A stretch of DNA of 64,000 nucleotides from NCBI RefSeq assembly GCF_030864355.1, contig NC_083395.1, positions 3,224,001 to 3,288,000 on the forward strand. Direction: 5' to 3'. The stretch is from Cutaneotrichosporon cavernicola. Its lineage: Eukaryota > Basidiomycota > Tremellomycetes > Trichosporonales > Trichosporonaceae. Below are positions 52,182 through 62,863 of this stretch, one piece after another; the first letter of the stretch is position 1, and the number at the start of each line of letters is the position of its first letter. The notes under the pieces were generated by a model. It was not told where the DNA came from. It made no database searches and saw only the letters and a program-made list of their open reading frames with translations. The position numbers and the translations under genes were made by a program.

Positions 52182-53165
52182 CTAGACGTAGGGGCGGCCG
52201 ATGAAAGCGCTCAGCGAGCGACGGTTGCTTCCGAGCTCGAGCTCGACGCACACCCTGCGCTTTGGACGCTCGATTGTACCCTCGGGCGAGCTGGTGGGTG
52301 TCGACTCTGTCGACTCGTCCGAGTCTGACGGCGTGTTCCCGAGTGACTGGCGCTCAAAGGCCAAGACGAAATCATCCGGCCCAAAGCTCACAGATGTCGC
52401 TGGTGTAACGGGAATGCTGGAGAGTGATGGCGGTGCCTCGGGCGGACGCAGGTCGGCTTGCATGGCCGAGCAGCAGTCACTGTCGGCCGACCCTTCGCTC
52501 GGCATGGCGTCTGATTCGTCCTCACTTGAACTGCCTGTGAGGAGGTGTGGATCTGGCGGAACGCGAAGAGTAGATGGCGTGAGCTCCGCGTCTGTGCAAG
52601 TGCCTGTGCGGCTCTCTCCCTCTTCACTGCAAGCAAGGGAGAAACCCAGGACATTCACACTTCCCCTCTCCCTCTCCCTTCCGATACACCATGGTGCTCG
52701 GGCCCTTCGCTGTCCCCAAACTCGCTCTCGCCAAGCTCGAGCAATGTCGGCAGAGCGGTTTCACTGGCGCGGCGCGCGGGCGAACGCATCATGCGGCGAT
52801 ATTTGGCTCGTGGCTGTTGACGTGGACCCCACCCTGTGTGCGCGGCTACGATGACGGGTACAGGTGGTTCGTACCAGGCGCCAGGCATAGGTATCGGGAC
52901 AATTGAGCGGATAGCGGGCGCCTCGACGTCAGCCCTGCCGTCAGCATTGCTGCTGCTTGACCCACTTTGTGAGCTCCAGTTGCTCGGTGTGTTTACGCCT
53001 GGCCAGGCGGTATCCCACCCATGCGCTGCCACCGACGAGTCCGAGACCGACAACTCCACCGACCGCGGCCCCAATGAACGCAGCCATTGACATGTGGGCA
53101 GAGTCGGGGCCTTGGGACCAGTTTCCAAAGGGGCCAAGGGGAAGGGTCGCGAGAGCAGATGGGCG
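52182..53165 (-). CDS. single-pass membrane protein, Ser/Asp-rich tail, N-terminus unresolved
   Basis: One exon appears to begin after an acceptor at 53166 and reads ALATLPLGPFGNWSQGPDSA, then a glycine-rich transmembrane span (FIGAAVGGVVGLGLVGGSAWVGYRL) and basic stop-transfer ARRKHTEQLELTK. A 31-nt intron (donor GTGGGTCAAG, acceptor CTGACGGCAG) leads to ADVEAPAIRSIVPIPMPGAW and RRMMRSPARRASETALPTLL. The last exon contains LTGSSSEDESDAMPSEGS, VSFGPDDFVLAFERQSLG and ends SLSAFIGRPYV with TAG at about 52182. The splice between the last two exons (around 52590-52690) is not settled in phase. Exons encoding the signal peptide and ectodomain must lie upstream and were not resolved. Confidence 0.5.
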
Positions 53166-53612
53166 CTAGAATGATGAGATCGTCGTGGTGAAGAGTTGAA
53201 TGCCACGAGGAGATAAGAGGCGGCTCACGACACCGAGCGTGAGCCGTGTTGAGGTGAGGGCGCAACGCCGCAAGGTACCTTGTAACAGTGAGGCTGGAGG
53301 GGGCGAGGCAAGTGCGCGCTCGGACACCATCACGGGCTGTGGTTCGAGCAAGTTCGGTCCAGTCAACTGACATGCCTTTGGCTTGTGAAAGACTGCAGTG
53401 CTTGCGAGGGAGTTCCCAACCCTTGCATGAGAGCAATGTGAGAGGGTGGCGCCGGATGTGGTTTGTTGGTTCCCGGGAATTAGTTAGTTCGCACGCTCGC
53501 TTTTGTGTTGCCGTCCAAACAGCACAGGGCGACTCATTACGCCACGCCGCACTTCCACCTCGTATGCGCTACATCCTCAATCCATGTGAACCCACATACC
53601 ATACAGCTACAT

Positions 53613-54717
53613 CTAGTTGCCCTTCTTGACCTTCTTGCCGTCCTTGTACTGTCCATTAGCGCTGCCAGCCGGCAACTCACCTCGTAAAAGCCCCTCCCAG
53701 ACTTGCGGCCCGTCCGCCCCTGTTCGACCATGGAGCGCACCAGCTTGGACTCGCCGACAAGGTAGTCGGGCACGAGGCCGCGCTTGTTGTACTCGATCCA
53801 GCCCTTGGCAATGAAGAGGTTGAGGTCGAGGCCGGTGTAGTCGGCCAGCTCGAATGGACCCATGGCTGCACGTCAATACACAATCCATCGGCAATGGGCT
53901 CACGGTAGCCGGCGCCGAGCTTCATGGCAGTGTCAATGTCCTCAAAAGTGGCGTCGCCGCGCTCCACCATCTTGAACGCCTCGCGGTTGTACGCAGCAAG
54001 GAGGCGGTTGACAATGAACCCCGGCCTGTCCTTTGCAAGCACCGCTGTCTTGCCCATCTTCTTGTTGACGTCGTAGACAATCTTGATCGTCTCCTCGGTC
54101 GTTTGATCAGTGCGGATGACCTCGACCAGCCGCATAACTGGAACCGGGTTGAAATAGTGAAGTCCGCAGAGCACGGCCTTGCGCTTCTCGGGAAGGTGCT
54201 CGAAAATGTCAGAGAGGAGGAGTGAAGAAGTGTTGGAAGCCAGGATGCACTCGGGCTTGGTATTCTTGTCGAGGAAGTCGAAGAGCTCCTGCTTGATCTT
54301 GAGGTTCTCGATGATCGCCTCAATGACGAGGTCCGCACCCTCGACAGCCTTGTTGCTGGAGTCAGTAACGGTCAATGATCACACCCACCGGTCGGTAAAT
54401 GTCTTGATGTTGCTCATGACGTAGGCGACAAACTCGTCCATGTTCTTTGGCGCGATCTTCTTGGCGATGCGTGCCGCCGACTTCTTGATGATGTCAAGGC
54501 CGTTGCTTCCTGTTAGCTCCACCGCACAGCCAGCTCACTTAATGGCCTTGTCGTTCACGTCGACCATGTGCACAGTGTAACCGGCCTGGGCCGCGATCTG
54601 GACGATACCAGCTCCCATTAGGCCAGCGCCGAACACGACGATGGTCTTGATGCCCCCGCCTGGCCCCTCAGCGAGGTGACGGGCGACAGCAGCGAGACGT
54701 TCAGCAGCACTAGACAT
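53613..54717 (-). CDS. 3-hydroxyacyl-CoA dehydrogenase (3-hydroxybutyryl-CoA dehydrogenase type)
   Basis: This NAD-dependent enzyme oxidises L-3-hydroxyacyl-CoA to 3-ketoacyl-CoA in beta-oxidation or acts on butanoyl/hydroxybutyryl-CoA. The Rossmann motif IVVFGAGLMGAGIVQIAAQ lies near residue 25. The catalytic His-containing segment CGLHYFNPVPVMRLVEVI is present, and DRPGFIVNRLLAAYNREAF continues into the C-terminal dimerisation domain. A 38-nt intron splices GAGY to PMGPFELADYTGLD, restoring the family motif. A short terminal exon gives YKDGKKVKKGN. There are five exons. No strong mitochondrial presequence and no C-terminal SKL-type signal are visible, so location is open. Length near 320 residues fits the family. 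Confidence 0.92.
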
Positions 54718-55310
54718 TGTGATGAATGTGATGGGATGTGATGGAGAGAGTGAGGAGAAGGAAGAGAATGAAATAAGCGCGGCCTTGTGTCCCCGGTTGG
54801 GGTATCACCGGCCGGGTATCATTCCAACCGAATTTCTTTGCTTCTCAACACTTTCCACGTCGCCATTCATGGAAAACCTCTAGCATCCGCCTGTCTCACT
54901 CCATCCCTCCGGTCCTTACGGCCGCACGTCCGAGTCGGACCAGCATGTCCGAGAGCTATGGCCCACTCGGGCTCCATTCTGTCCCCCCATGTCATCCCTT
55001 GGGTATCTCGACGAGGCCAAGGTCGATCACGCCGGAGACAACGGCCTGCCCACGTCCATATATATCTTGCACTTCCTAACAGCAGCTGACTGAGTTGCTC
55101 CTCTCTGCCGTCCAGTCACAACCCCTGCCTGTTTCCATTGGCGCGAGCTCCGAGACTAAGGAGATCGCCATGTCCTCGGGAAAGCGTGGTAAACCCACCG
55201 CCGACGGCCGAGTAGGCGACGCAGAGTGTCAATGGATACAGCTCCCTCGCCTCTTGTGATGACGACTGCATACAAATTGTCGCCCTCCTTTCCATCCGCT
55301 CACGCCCTTC
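54718..55310. other. intergenic region between two minus-strand genes
   Basis: It includes the dehydrogenase promoter. No supported gene. Confidence 0.5.
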
Positions 55311-55799
55311 TTACACGCGCTTGGAGGCAACCTGTCGGTCAGCCAAGTTGAAGCCCACACTCACAATCTGGAACTCGGCAGCAGCGTCCTGGGGAAGCGC
55401 AGCAACACCAATCGCCGTGCGCGCGGGCAGGCCGTCCGCGAAGATGGCTGGGTACACCTGGTTATCAGCTAACAGATGGCATCACGGCCGTAGCTGACAC
55501 ACACCTTGTTCAAGCCAGCGAGGTTGTTCTTGTAGTCGTTCAGGTAGATGGTGACGTTGACGACTGATGTCAGCGTGGTCGTGCACAGTCTCACTGTCAG
55601 TGAGGTCCAGTCCAACAGTCGCGAGGCGCTCCTTGGCGATCTCGAAAGCGGCAGGGGTCTCGGCCTCAATGCCGCCGGGGACGAGCTTGCCGTCCTTCTG
55701 CCCAATCACGCCTGCAAGGTACACGAGGCTACCGGTGACAACGACGTTGGAGAAGACGGCAGAGCCGCCGGCCGCCTTGATGATCTGCCTGGTGGACAT
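55311..55799 (-). CDS. RidA/YjgF family enamine/imine deaminase (Mmf1/Hmf1-like)
   Basis: RidA proteins hydrolyse reactive enamines such as 2-aminoacrylate released by PLP enzymes. Exons read MSTRQIIKAAGGSAVFSNVV, VYLAGVIGQKDGKLVPGG, then after a 31-nt intron (55564-55594) VNVTIYLNDYKNNLAGLNK, VYPAIFADGLPARTAIGVAA with the conserved RTAIGV segment, LPQDAAAEFQI, and after a 33-nt intron (55332-55364) VASKRV. The active-site Arg of PARTA and the family fold are clear. About 120 residues, normal length. No mitochondrial presequence is visible, so it is probably cytosolic. Confidence 0.93.
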
Positions 55800-56113
55800 G
55801 TTTGTGCTTTGGATGGAGGGGTGTGAGAATGAGAATAATGTGGGCAGCGCGGTGTGACCTCTGGTTTATCTACAGGCGACTCTGGCGTGGATGACGCCAT
55901 AACCTCGGATCATGCCGAAACTCTGCGAACCGAGGTGCAGAGAACCACCACAGCTGCAGAGCATCACAAAGACCAAGACCAAGGCATGCATCGAGTCGAG
56001 TCTGCGGAGCATCCTGGCCAACACTGCACGGTAATAGAATCAACCCCAAACCCATCTCAAGCAGAACACGAGAGAACTGCGGGTACATGTCGCAGCTGGA
56101 GCATGGAGCATTG

Positions 56114-57458
56114 TTATGCACCGTCGGTCCCGTCAACCCAACATCCCTTGGCAACCTCGCCAGCACGCACTGCCGCTGCCTTGTCTTTCCAGCCTCGTTC
56201 TTTCCAGTCGTTGAGCCACTGTCGTTCGGGAACACCAGCGGCTATCACCTCCGCCTCGTGCGCTAGGACAACCCACGTGTCGTCGCGGGCGTGGAGGCCA
56301 GTCAAGCGGGAGAGATGATCCAAGCTCGCTTTGGGGTCGCCGTGGAGTTTGCGCCGGCCAAAGGTGCTCACGCGGGCGTGGCAGGGACATGGCTCGTACA
56401 GGCTACGGTGGTGGCCCGAGTCGCCGCCGAGGACCATGTCTGGGTGTCAGTCACCGTCGTACTCCTAACTGTCCACCGCCTGGTTAGCTACTGACAAGTG
56501 TCGGGACCTGTCGTCGTGCGCACCACCGCGACACTGTGCCCCGGGCAGTGCTGTCGTCAGCCTGTCCTGGGAGGGAACCCACTCCAGGAGCTGGCAGGAT
56601 AACAAAGCTCCCATCGCCGAACACGTCGTGGCCCTTGAGTGGGAAGTTTGTGATTTGCAAACTGCCCTCGGGCATCTCGGATAATCGAGCAACGCACTCG
56701 GTGGACTGGTCACCCACGTACTCGTCGAATCCTGCCTTTAAAGCCTGGAGGGTTCCGCGACCCACGTAGATCGGCACGTCCGGGGGAACAGTGAGCGGGT
56801 CACCCGAATGGTCCCAGTGGTAGTGCGAGAGGTAGACTGCCGCAGGGGCCAACTCTGGTGGGAGGTCGCGTGGGAGCGACAGGCGGACGTCAGGCTGGGT
56901 GGACCAGGTGCGGCCAACGTTGTGCAAGTCAGAGCGCATTCCAAGGTCCTAAGCGTCAATCTGGGAGGAAGACAGAGTGAAGGACCTGGAGACCCACCCA
57001 GAGGTAGTTGCGCCCATCCTTGCGGATGACGAAACACATCACAGGCGGCGTGACGGCAGTCTCCGAGGTCGTCGCGTACCAGTCGGCATGGGTTCCACGG
57101 CTGAGGAAGCCGTTGTTCACCATGAGGACCTGCGCTGTCCCCGAGCCGGGTAGCATGTTGTTGAGCTAGGAGGTGAGAAAGGGGTGTTAGAGACAAGACG
57201 CAGTAGACGGAGCCGGAGCAGCATTGCGGTTCACAGCGGCTAGAGAAAGCCCGCAATCTCGGACTTGGCCGTCTCTCGGTCAATCGGCAACTTGGTCTCC
57301 CAACTCTGCTGGAGAGAGAGCCCGGAATTCCGCCATGGGTCGAGTTTGCGTGACAGCTTCGACCCGTCTACTGCAACGCGGAGGAGCGCGTCAGTCGCAC
57401 CGCCAAACACGTCCTCACCAGCCACCAACAGCTTCTTGGCAGAGCACAGCTGTCCCAT
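56114..57458 (-). CDS. metallo-beta-lactamase fold hydrolase
   Basis: The metal motif SHYHWDHSGD (HxHxDH) follows PAAVYL. Downstream, after a 32-nt intron, PGHCPGHSVAVVRTTTG supplies the next His, and MVLGGDSGHHRS the bridging Asp. N-terminal exons: MGQLCSAKKLLVAGEDVFGG and LNNMLPGSGTAQVLMVNNGF; the C-terminal region VVLAHEAEVIAAGVPERQ has the final His. The family includes glyoxalase II, lactonases and RNA/DNA nucleases; features here fit a small-molecule lactonase or thioesterase-like hydrolase, as in fungal secondary or detoxifying metabolism. The substrate is unknown. Five exons; the DLGMRSDLHNVGRTW exon begins after a donor GTGGG-type intron near 56950-56990. Confidence 0.85.
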
Positions 57459-57621
57459 AGCTTTTGTGCGTTCCAGCCTCGCCTCATATCACGACGCTTC
57501 CCGTCAAAGCAAGTCTCTGTCTCCACATCTGTCTAATGCATACATTGGGTTGAGTGTTGAGTAGATGCAGACGCAAAGTGGACGCGACGCGCCACGCGTT
57601 AAACCGAGTACAGAGCGTTCT

Positions 57622-58632
57622 TTAAAGCTCAGCCCAGAGGTCGGTTGAGAGATACTTTAATCCAGAGTCACACACGACCATTGCGACCGTCTTGCCCTTC
57701 ATTTCACCCTGCAGCACCTTTATTGCTGCAGCCAGGTTGGCGCCGGATGAGAAGCCACCGAAGATGCCCTCCTTGGTCGCCAGCATGCGAGCCGCTTGAC
57801 GAGCCTCGTCGCCAGTGACCTGGATGTACCCGTCCGCTTGCAGGCCTTTGAGGAACGCGAGGTCGGGCATCGAGTATCCGCCGCCTTGGATAGGATGATC
57901 AGGATTGGAAACAGTTTGCCCAGCGAGCACTGCTGCGCCCTCGGGCTCGACAACGAAGCACTTTGCTTCAGGGTTGAGTTCCTTGAGCGCTCTCGAGACG
58001 CCTGCAAACGTCCCACCAGAGCCTGCAAAGTCGACGAAACCATCTAGTCTCCCGTCCGTCTGTTCCCAAAGTTCGCGGGCTGTACCGTTGTAGTGCGAGC
58101 GCCAATTGCCATCACGCGCAAACTGGTCCGCACGGAACGCACCTCGCGCCTCGGTGATCTCCTTTGCCTTGTCTTCAACCAGGGCGAGGTCGCCGCCAGA
58201 AACTTGCCCCGGAACCGACCCGGACAGCTGGTCGACCAGCACGACCTCGGCCCCAAGTGCAGCCATCATGCGCGCACGTTCGGGCGAGTTGCCGCGCGAC
58301 ATGACCGCAATAAAAGGATATCCTCGGATACCGCAGATGATGGCCAGTCCAGTGCCTAACGTCAGCAAGAGATAAACTGTTGGCGCACCCATGTTTCCGC
58401 TTGTCAACTCGACAACCGACTGGCCTGGCTTGAGCAAGCCACTTGCCTCGGCCTCCTCGATAATACCGCGCGCCGCTCGGTCCTTCTTCGAACCTCCTGG
58501 ATTGAGGTAGTCGAGTTTGGCTAGGATTGTCCCCTCTAGTCCGAGCGAGGCGGTGATGCGGTCGAGGCGCACGAGGGGCGTGTGCCCGATGGCGTCTACT
58601 GCTGAGGCGAGTACCTTGTCTCTATTGCTCAT
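57622..58632 (-). CDS. PLP-dependent cysteine synthase / O-acetylserine sulfhydrylase-like enzyme
   Basis: Fold-type II PLP enzyme. The PLP lysine is in LNPGGSKKDRAA, the substrate loop is TSGNMG, the glycine-rich phosphate-binding loop GSGGTFAGVSRAL, and the serine near the pyridine nitrogen is in VVCDSGLKYLSTDLW. The frame is open throughout, but bases 58356-58388 are a likely 33-nt intron. Splicing gives TSGNMGTGLAIICGIRGYPF, the conserved family sequence; retention would insert 11 residues inside the substrate loop. Length after splicing is about 325, right for OASS. It lacks a heme-binding or CBS domain, so it is not a full cystathionine beta-synthase. It may act in cysteine or sulfide metabolism; exact substrate is uncertain. 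Confidence 0.9.
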   Translation of the reverse strand: MSNRDKVLASAVDAIGHTPLVRLDRITASLGLEGTILAKLDYLNPGGSKKDRAARGIIEEAEASGLLKPGQSVVELTSGNMGAPTVYLLLTLGTGLAIICGIRGYPFIAVMSRGNSPERARMMAALGAEVVLVDQLSGSVPGQVSGGDLALVEDKAKEITEARGAFRADQFARDGNWRSHYNGTARELWEQTDGRLDGFVDFAGSGGTFAGVSRALKELNPEAKCFVVEPEGAAVLAGQTVSNPDHPIQGGGYSMPDLAFLKGLQADGYIQVTGDEARQAARMLATKEGIFGGFSSGANLAAAIKVLQGEMKGKTVAMVVCDSGLKYLSTDLWAEL

Positions 58633-58794
58633 GGTGATGAGTACAGTGATGAGGAGTGAGTGAGTGAGGGATGTTTGAGTGGTGGTTTAAGGGTTGACGG
58701 GTGAGTAACCCGACCGAGCTGGAGATGATCGGCATTCTCCGACAGTTGGAATGCATGGATAACGGAATAATCATCCTGTACTCGAAGCCAACGA

Positions 58795-59190
58795 CTACTT
58801 GGCAGCAGCAGCGCAGTCCTCCATACCGGGGATCCAGACACTGTCCACCTTGAGCTTATCGTTGGGAACGAAGCAGTCCCGGATCGTGAAATCCCACACA
58901 TCGTTGCCATTGACCTCCTCCCCATGGGTCTGGCAGCCGATCGCGACCGAGCTGCCAGGCTTGTAGTAGCTGATCTTGTCGCTGTCGTACGTAGGCGAGG
59001 AATAGCAGTCGAGACCTTCCTTGACGAACGTGTTGTACCACCCATTGTCCCAGCCGTTGCGCTTGGTGACGGCCGCCGCGGTGCTGTCATCGAGGTTTCC
59101 GCGGGGCGAGAGGATACCGTGGCCAAGAGTGGGAGCGGCCGAGACCGAGACGAGCGCGGAAACGGTAAGGAGGGCAGCGAGGGGGAGCAT
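58795..59190 (-). CDS. small secreted protein, SH3-like/KTKR-processed, uncharacterised
   Basis: A single exon of 131 residues. Signal peptide MLPLAALLTVSALVSVSAAP, a short pro-region ending in the dibasic VTKR site (possible Kex2 processing), then NGWDNGWYNTFVKEGLDCYS and SYYKPGSSVAIGCQTHGEEV, RDCFVPNDKLKVDSVWIPG, ending CAAAAK. Four cysteines. The GSSVAIGCQT segment resembles fungal SH3-like small secreted proteins. A TATA-like CATAAAA lies about 105 bases upstream. Function unknown. Confidence 0.8.
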   Translation of the reverse strand: MLPLAALLTVSALVSVSAAPTLGHGILSPRGNLDDSTAAAVTKRNGWDNGWYNTFVKEGLDCYSSPTYDSDKISYYKPGSSVAIGCQTHGEEVNGNDVWDFTIRDCFVPNDKLKVDSVWIPGMEDCAAAAK

Positions 59191-59823
59191 GCTGTATGTC
59201 AGCTGGTGGTGAGGGTTATCCTTACATTTGGACGTTGCTTGTGATTGAGGTTGATAGAGAAGATTCTATTCTCAGTCGCCCATCATCCCGCCCCTTTTAT
59301 GCGCAGCCGTTGACTGGAACATTCACTTCCGCTGACTCGGATGGCCAGATCGTCTTCCCACGTATTCAACACAGCTGTGCACAGCTTGGTAAGTATTCCT
59401 ACTCCAGGTCCGAACGGAAAGGTAGATACTTGTTTCCATCTTGAGAACGGGTGCCAGGCAATTGATGATTGGCATTGCGCTCCGACTTTGCGGAGAACAA
59501 TGTATGTTAGTAGAGAGTGACGGCGCACTAACTGTGCGGATGTCTTGTCCGAAATCTACGCAGGCAAGGTAGTAATGCTGTGTGCAGCACCGCACGACGC
59601 GGTCGGTATAAGCGGCTGTTCCCCCGATCTGAGATGGTTAGATGGGACTAGTGGTCATTTAGACTAGCAACAGTGTCTTATGGGCCAAGACAGACAATTC
59701 ATCCTATTGTTGCACAACTACCGGCTTTTCCTCATACACAGCTGCACTTCCCAAACCCCTTCACCAGCAAGCCCCAGGTACAGTACTCTCTCTCCTCTCC
59801 CCCGGTAGGCACAAGATACCCGC
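59191..59823. other. intergenic region, secreted protein promoter and permease 3' flank
   Basis: It contains a TATA-like element at 59295-59301 (minus strand). No other gene supported. Confidence 0.5.
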
Positions 59824-61651
59824 TTAGAAGATCTTGTCGAGGAACTTGTTCCAGAGCGACGTGGAGACCGGTGGGTTTTCCTTGTAGTAGGCGTCCAGGT
59901 CATCAAACTCCTGGAGGCGCGACGTAAAGTCCATGTCCTCGAGACGAACCGCCTTGGTCTTGTACCTGATCTTCCAGAAGATGAAGCAGATGGCGAAGAA
60001 CGCCAATCCAAAATAGCAGGTGAAGAATGACCGGAGGTCCCAGCCGCCCTTGGTGAACACCTCCCAGCCCTGGAAGAGGGTGATAATGACGAGGAAAAAG
60101 ACGGAGCAGTACGCCCATGGAACGGTGTAACGCGTTCGCCACGGCAAAAAGGTCTTTGAGTTAAAGCCCTGCTTCTTGAGGCCGGCGTGGAAGCGGATGC
60201 CCAAAATATCCATGGCCGCATAGTTGATCATGGTTGCGACTGACGAGAGGTCGATAAACCAGCCAAAGACAGTGGCGCCGTTGTTGCTGAGCTGCATAAA
60301 GCTGAGGCAGAGTACGGCGAAGACAAAGTAGAAACAGTTGAGAGGCACTCCGTGCTTGTTGGTCTTGGCGAAGAACTTTGGGGCTTCACCACGGAGGGCC
60401 ATCGATTGGAGGATGCGCATCGAAAGATACACAAACCCGTTCGTGCAGCTCGCAGCAGAGGTCACACAGACAGCATTGAAGATGTGCGGGAGGACCTTGA
60501 TTCCGAGGCGCTTCCTGATAGTCAGCATGAATCCGCTTGATACTTTGAATCTGCCCACTTACATGCCAACGACGTAAGCTGAAGCGTTCGCACCAACGCC
60601 GGTCTCGACCGACTCGATGAGGAAGGGGTCGTTGTACGGGACAAGTACGCCAATAGCTACGGCGCCGAGGACGAAGAAGACGGCGAGGCGGAAAACGATG
60701 GCCTTGACGGCACGAGGAAGAACCTTGCGGGGCTGGACGGCCTCGGCTGCGCACATGGCCATGGTGTCTGGCCCGCCCATGGAGAACGCTGCAATCTTGA
60801 AGACCTGGAAGAATCCCAAGAACCGCCCCATTGCACCCTTGCTGTGATATTCGGCAAACAGCCCAGGGTTCTTCCAGTACCGGAAGCCGATACGGTCGTG
60901 CTTGGGGTTGCCTCCGAGCATGACGATAAAGGTCATCATCAGCAGACCGATAATGAGGAGAACCTTGAGCGACGCAAAATACTGCGGTTAGCCGTGACCA
61001 GAGGAGACATTTACGAATTCTGACTCTCCAAAGAACTTGACATGGAAGACGTTGAGTACCGTGACGATTGCCAGCGTCATGACAATCCATGCCGCAACGT
61101 TGACGTCCGGCAACCAGTACTCCATCTGCAAGTCAGCCTCATTCTTCACGATCTCTCACCAAACCGCAAACAGCGATGATATCCGCGCAGCCGAACATGA
61201 GGCAAGCGTAAATGTAGTTCCACCCAATTGCAAAGGAAGCTGCTGGGTCGAGGTACATGTGGGCCCAGGCAAGGTGGCCGCCACGGATGGGCATGAATGC
61301 GGCCATCTCACCCGCACAGAGACAAACTCCCCAAAGGATGAATCCGAACAGTGTGTACCCCAGCAGCGACCCTAGAGGGCCGGCATAGATGAGACTGCGA
61401 GCAGATCCAATAAACAGGCCGATGCCGACGGCGGACCCGATACCAATCAACTGGATATGGCGGCTCTTAAGTGCGCGCACAACGCCAGTGTCGTCCGATT
61501 CGTCACGCAATGTGCCCTCGAGCCCGGTATGATGACCTGGCACTTCCTCGACTTGCGCGAAGCAGTCGGACTTGCTGGCGACCTCGACGTCCTTCTCTGA
61601 CATGGGGGCGTTTGGTTTTCCAGTGTTGGGAGAGAGAGGGAAGATGGACAT
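59824..61651 (-). CDS. amino acid permease (APC superfamily, yeast YAT/GAP1 type)
   Basis: Cytosolic N-terminus MSIFPLSPNTGKPNAPMSEK, then the APC first-helix signature IQLIGIGSAVGIGLFIGSA. Further spans include LGSLLGYTLFGFILWGVCL, WIVMTLAIVTVLNVF, LLIIGLLMMTFIVMLGG, IVFRLAVFFVLGAVAIGVL and CYFGLAFFAICFIFWKI. The C-terminal tail is ENPPVSTSLWNKFLDKIF. About twelve helices and 560 residues match the family. Exons are separated by short introns near 61139, 60985 and 60515. It imports amino acids in symport with protons; specificity cannot be told. Such genes are often nitrogen regulated, but I saw no clear sites. Confidence 0.93.
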
Positions 61652-62863
61652 CTTTCGTCTTTGTATGTAACGTGGTCATTATGTGATCAGCAAGCTCATT
61701 GAGCCCGCTTGTCGGTGGGCAATGCAACGCTTGGTTTCCCAACGGTGCGCCACCTCCTGGCGAGTTGGTGTTTGAGTGGGGATGCTGCACGTCGTTCCTA
61801 TCTCATGCTAGCTGAGCCGATATGCGACTCCATCCTACCCCACATGCCCATTTGGGTTGCTGTCGCCCTGAATAGCCGATTCAGTGGCTTGGCTGGTCGG
61901 CTCGCGCTCGGCGACCCCAACGGCCAGACGGTGATGGGAACTGAACAAAGTGCCTCACAACCCGGGCTGTTCCTCAGATCTCATCAGCTGCCCTGCAAAG
62001 GGTGGGCAACTGATGCTTCTCTCTGAACCATCCACAGCCCGTTTATCCGGATTTCACAATGACAAGGAACCAGCTGAAACGCCTATCTGAACTCCACCGT
62101 TCTCAGCACGTATAGAATGTCTGAGGAAGAAGGGAGCAATGGTCGGATAGCGCAAACGACAGATCACGTGTCGGGGTGAGGTGCTGTATGCGTTGCACGC
62201 ATCTGGGTGCTGCTTGCCAAGTCGTGCCCCTCTACATGATTTGGGGTGTCACCTGACTCACCAGGACGCAAGCTCGGTTCGAAAAAGTAGAGAGCGAGCG
62301 TCGGGCTGACAGCAGGCGTCTAAGTGGGATCGGCGGCGATACATTACCAGATACCTCACCAGCATCGCGTGCATACGACGCGAGGCCGCTATATGTACTG
62401 GGGAAACCAAGCTCCGTACCCGTGAGCCGCCCATCTCCACACCATAGTACGATCGCGCTCCGCCCTGCTCACCACCGCACAGAACCTCCTCGTCTCGGGG
62501 CATACGACGTCGTCGCTCGTCTCGACAACGATCTCGAGTGGCTCATCACCCCTGTGAGAAACACGAGTATACACGGCTTTGCATTACCTTCTGACTGCAT
62601 GGCATGTGCCTACATGTTCTACGCCCTTTGATGCGGTTCTAGCTCAATGGCAAGGCTGCAGGCGCGATTGCAGGCTGTCTTTTGTCCAGCGGCCGGCAAC
62701 CAAACCAATGTGGCACCCTGATACACGTACTCCCCAAACTGGCATCTCGAGGCATTTCCAAGTGGCCGACTAATGAAGGACGATGCATATCCTGTATGAG
62801 ATATATTCTTGTTTTACTTGTTTAAGCATTCTACAATACAAGGCTTCCCAAAGACCGACGGGT
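61652..62863. other. 1.2 kb intergenic region
   Basis: It contains the permease promoter. A D-arm-like TAGCTCAATGGC at about 62640 has no accompanying tRNA fold. No supported gene. Confidence 0.5.

Noticed and set aside
62638..62705. tRNA-like D-arm TAGCTCAATGGC
   Set aside because: No matching T arm, acceptor stem or anticodon stem could be folded nearby.
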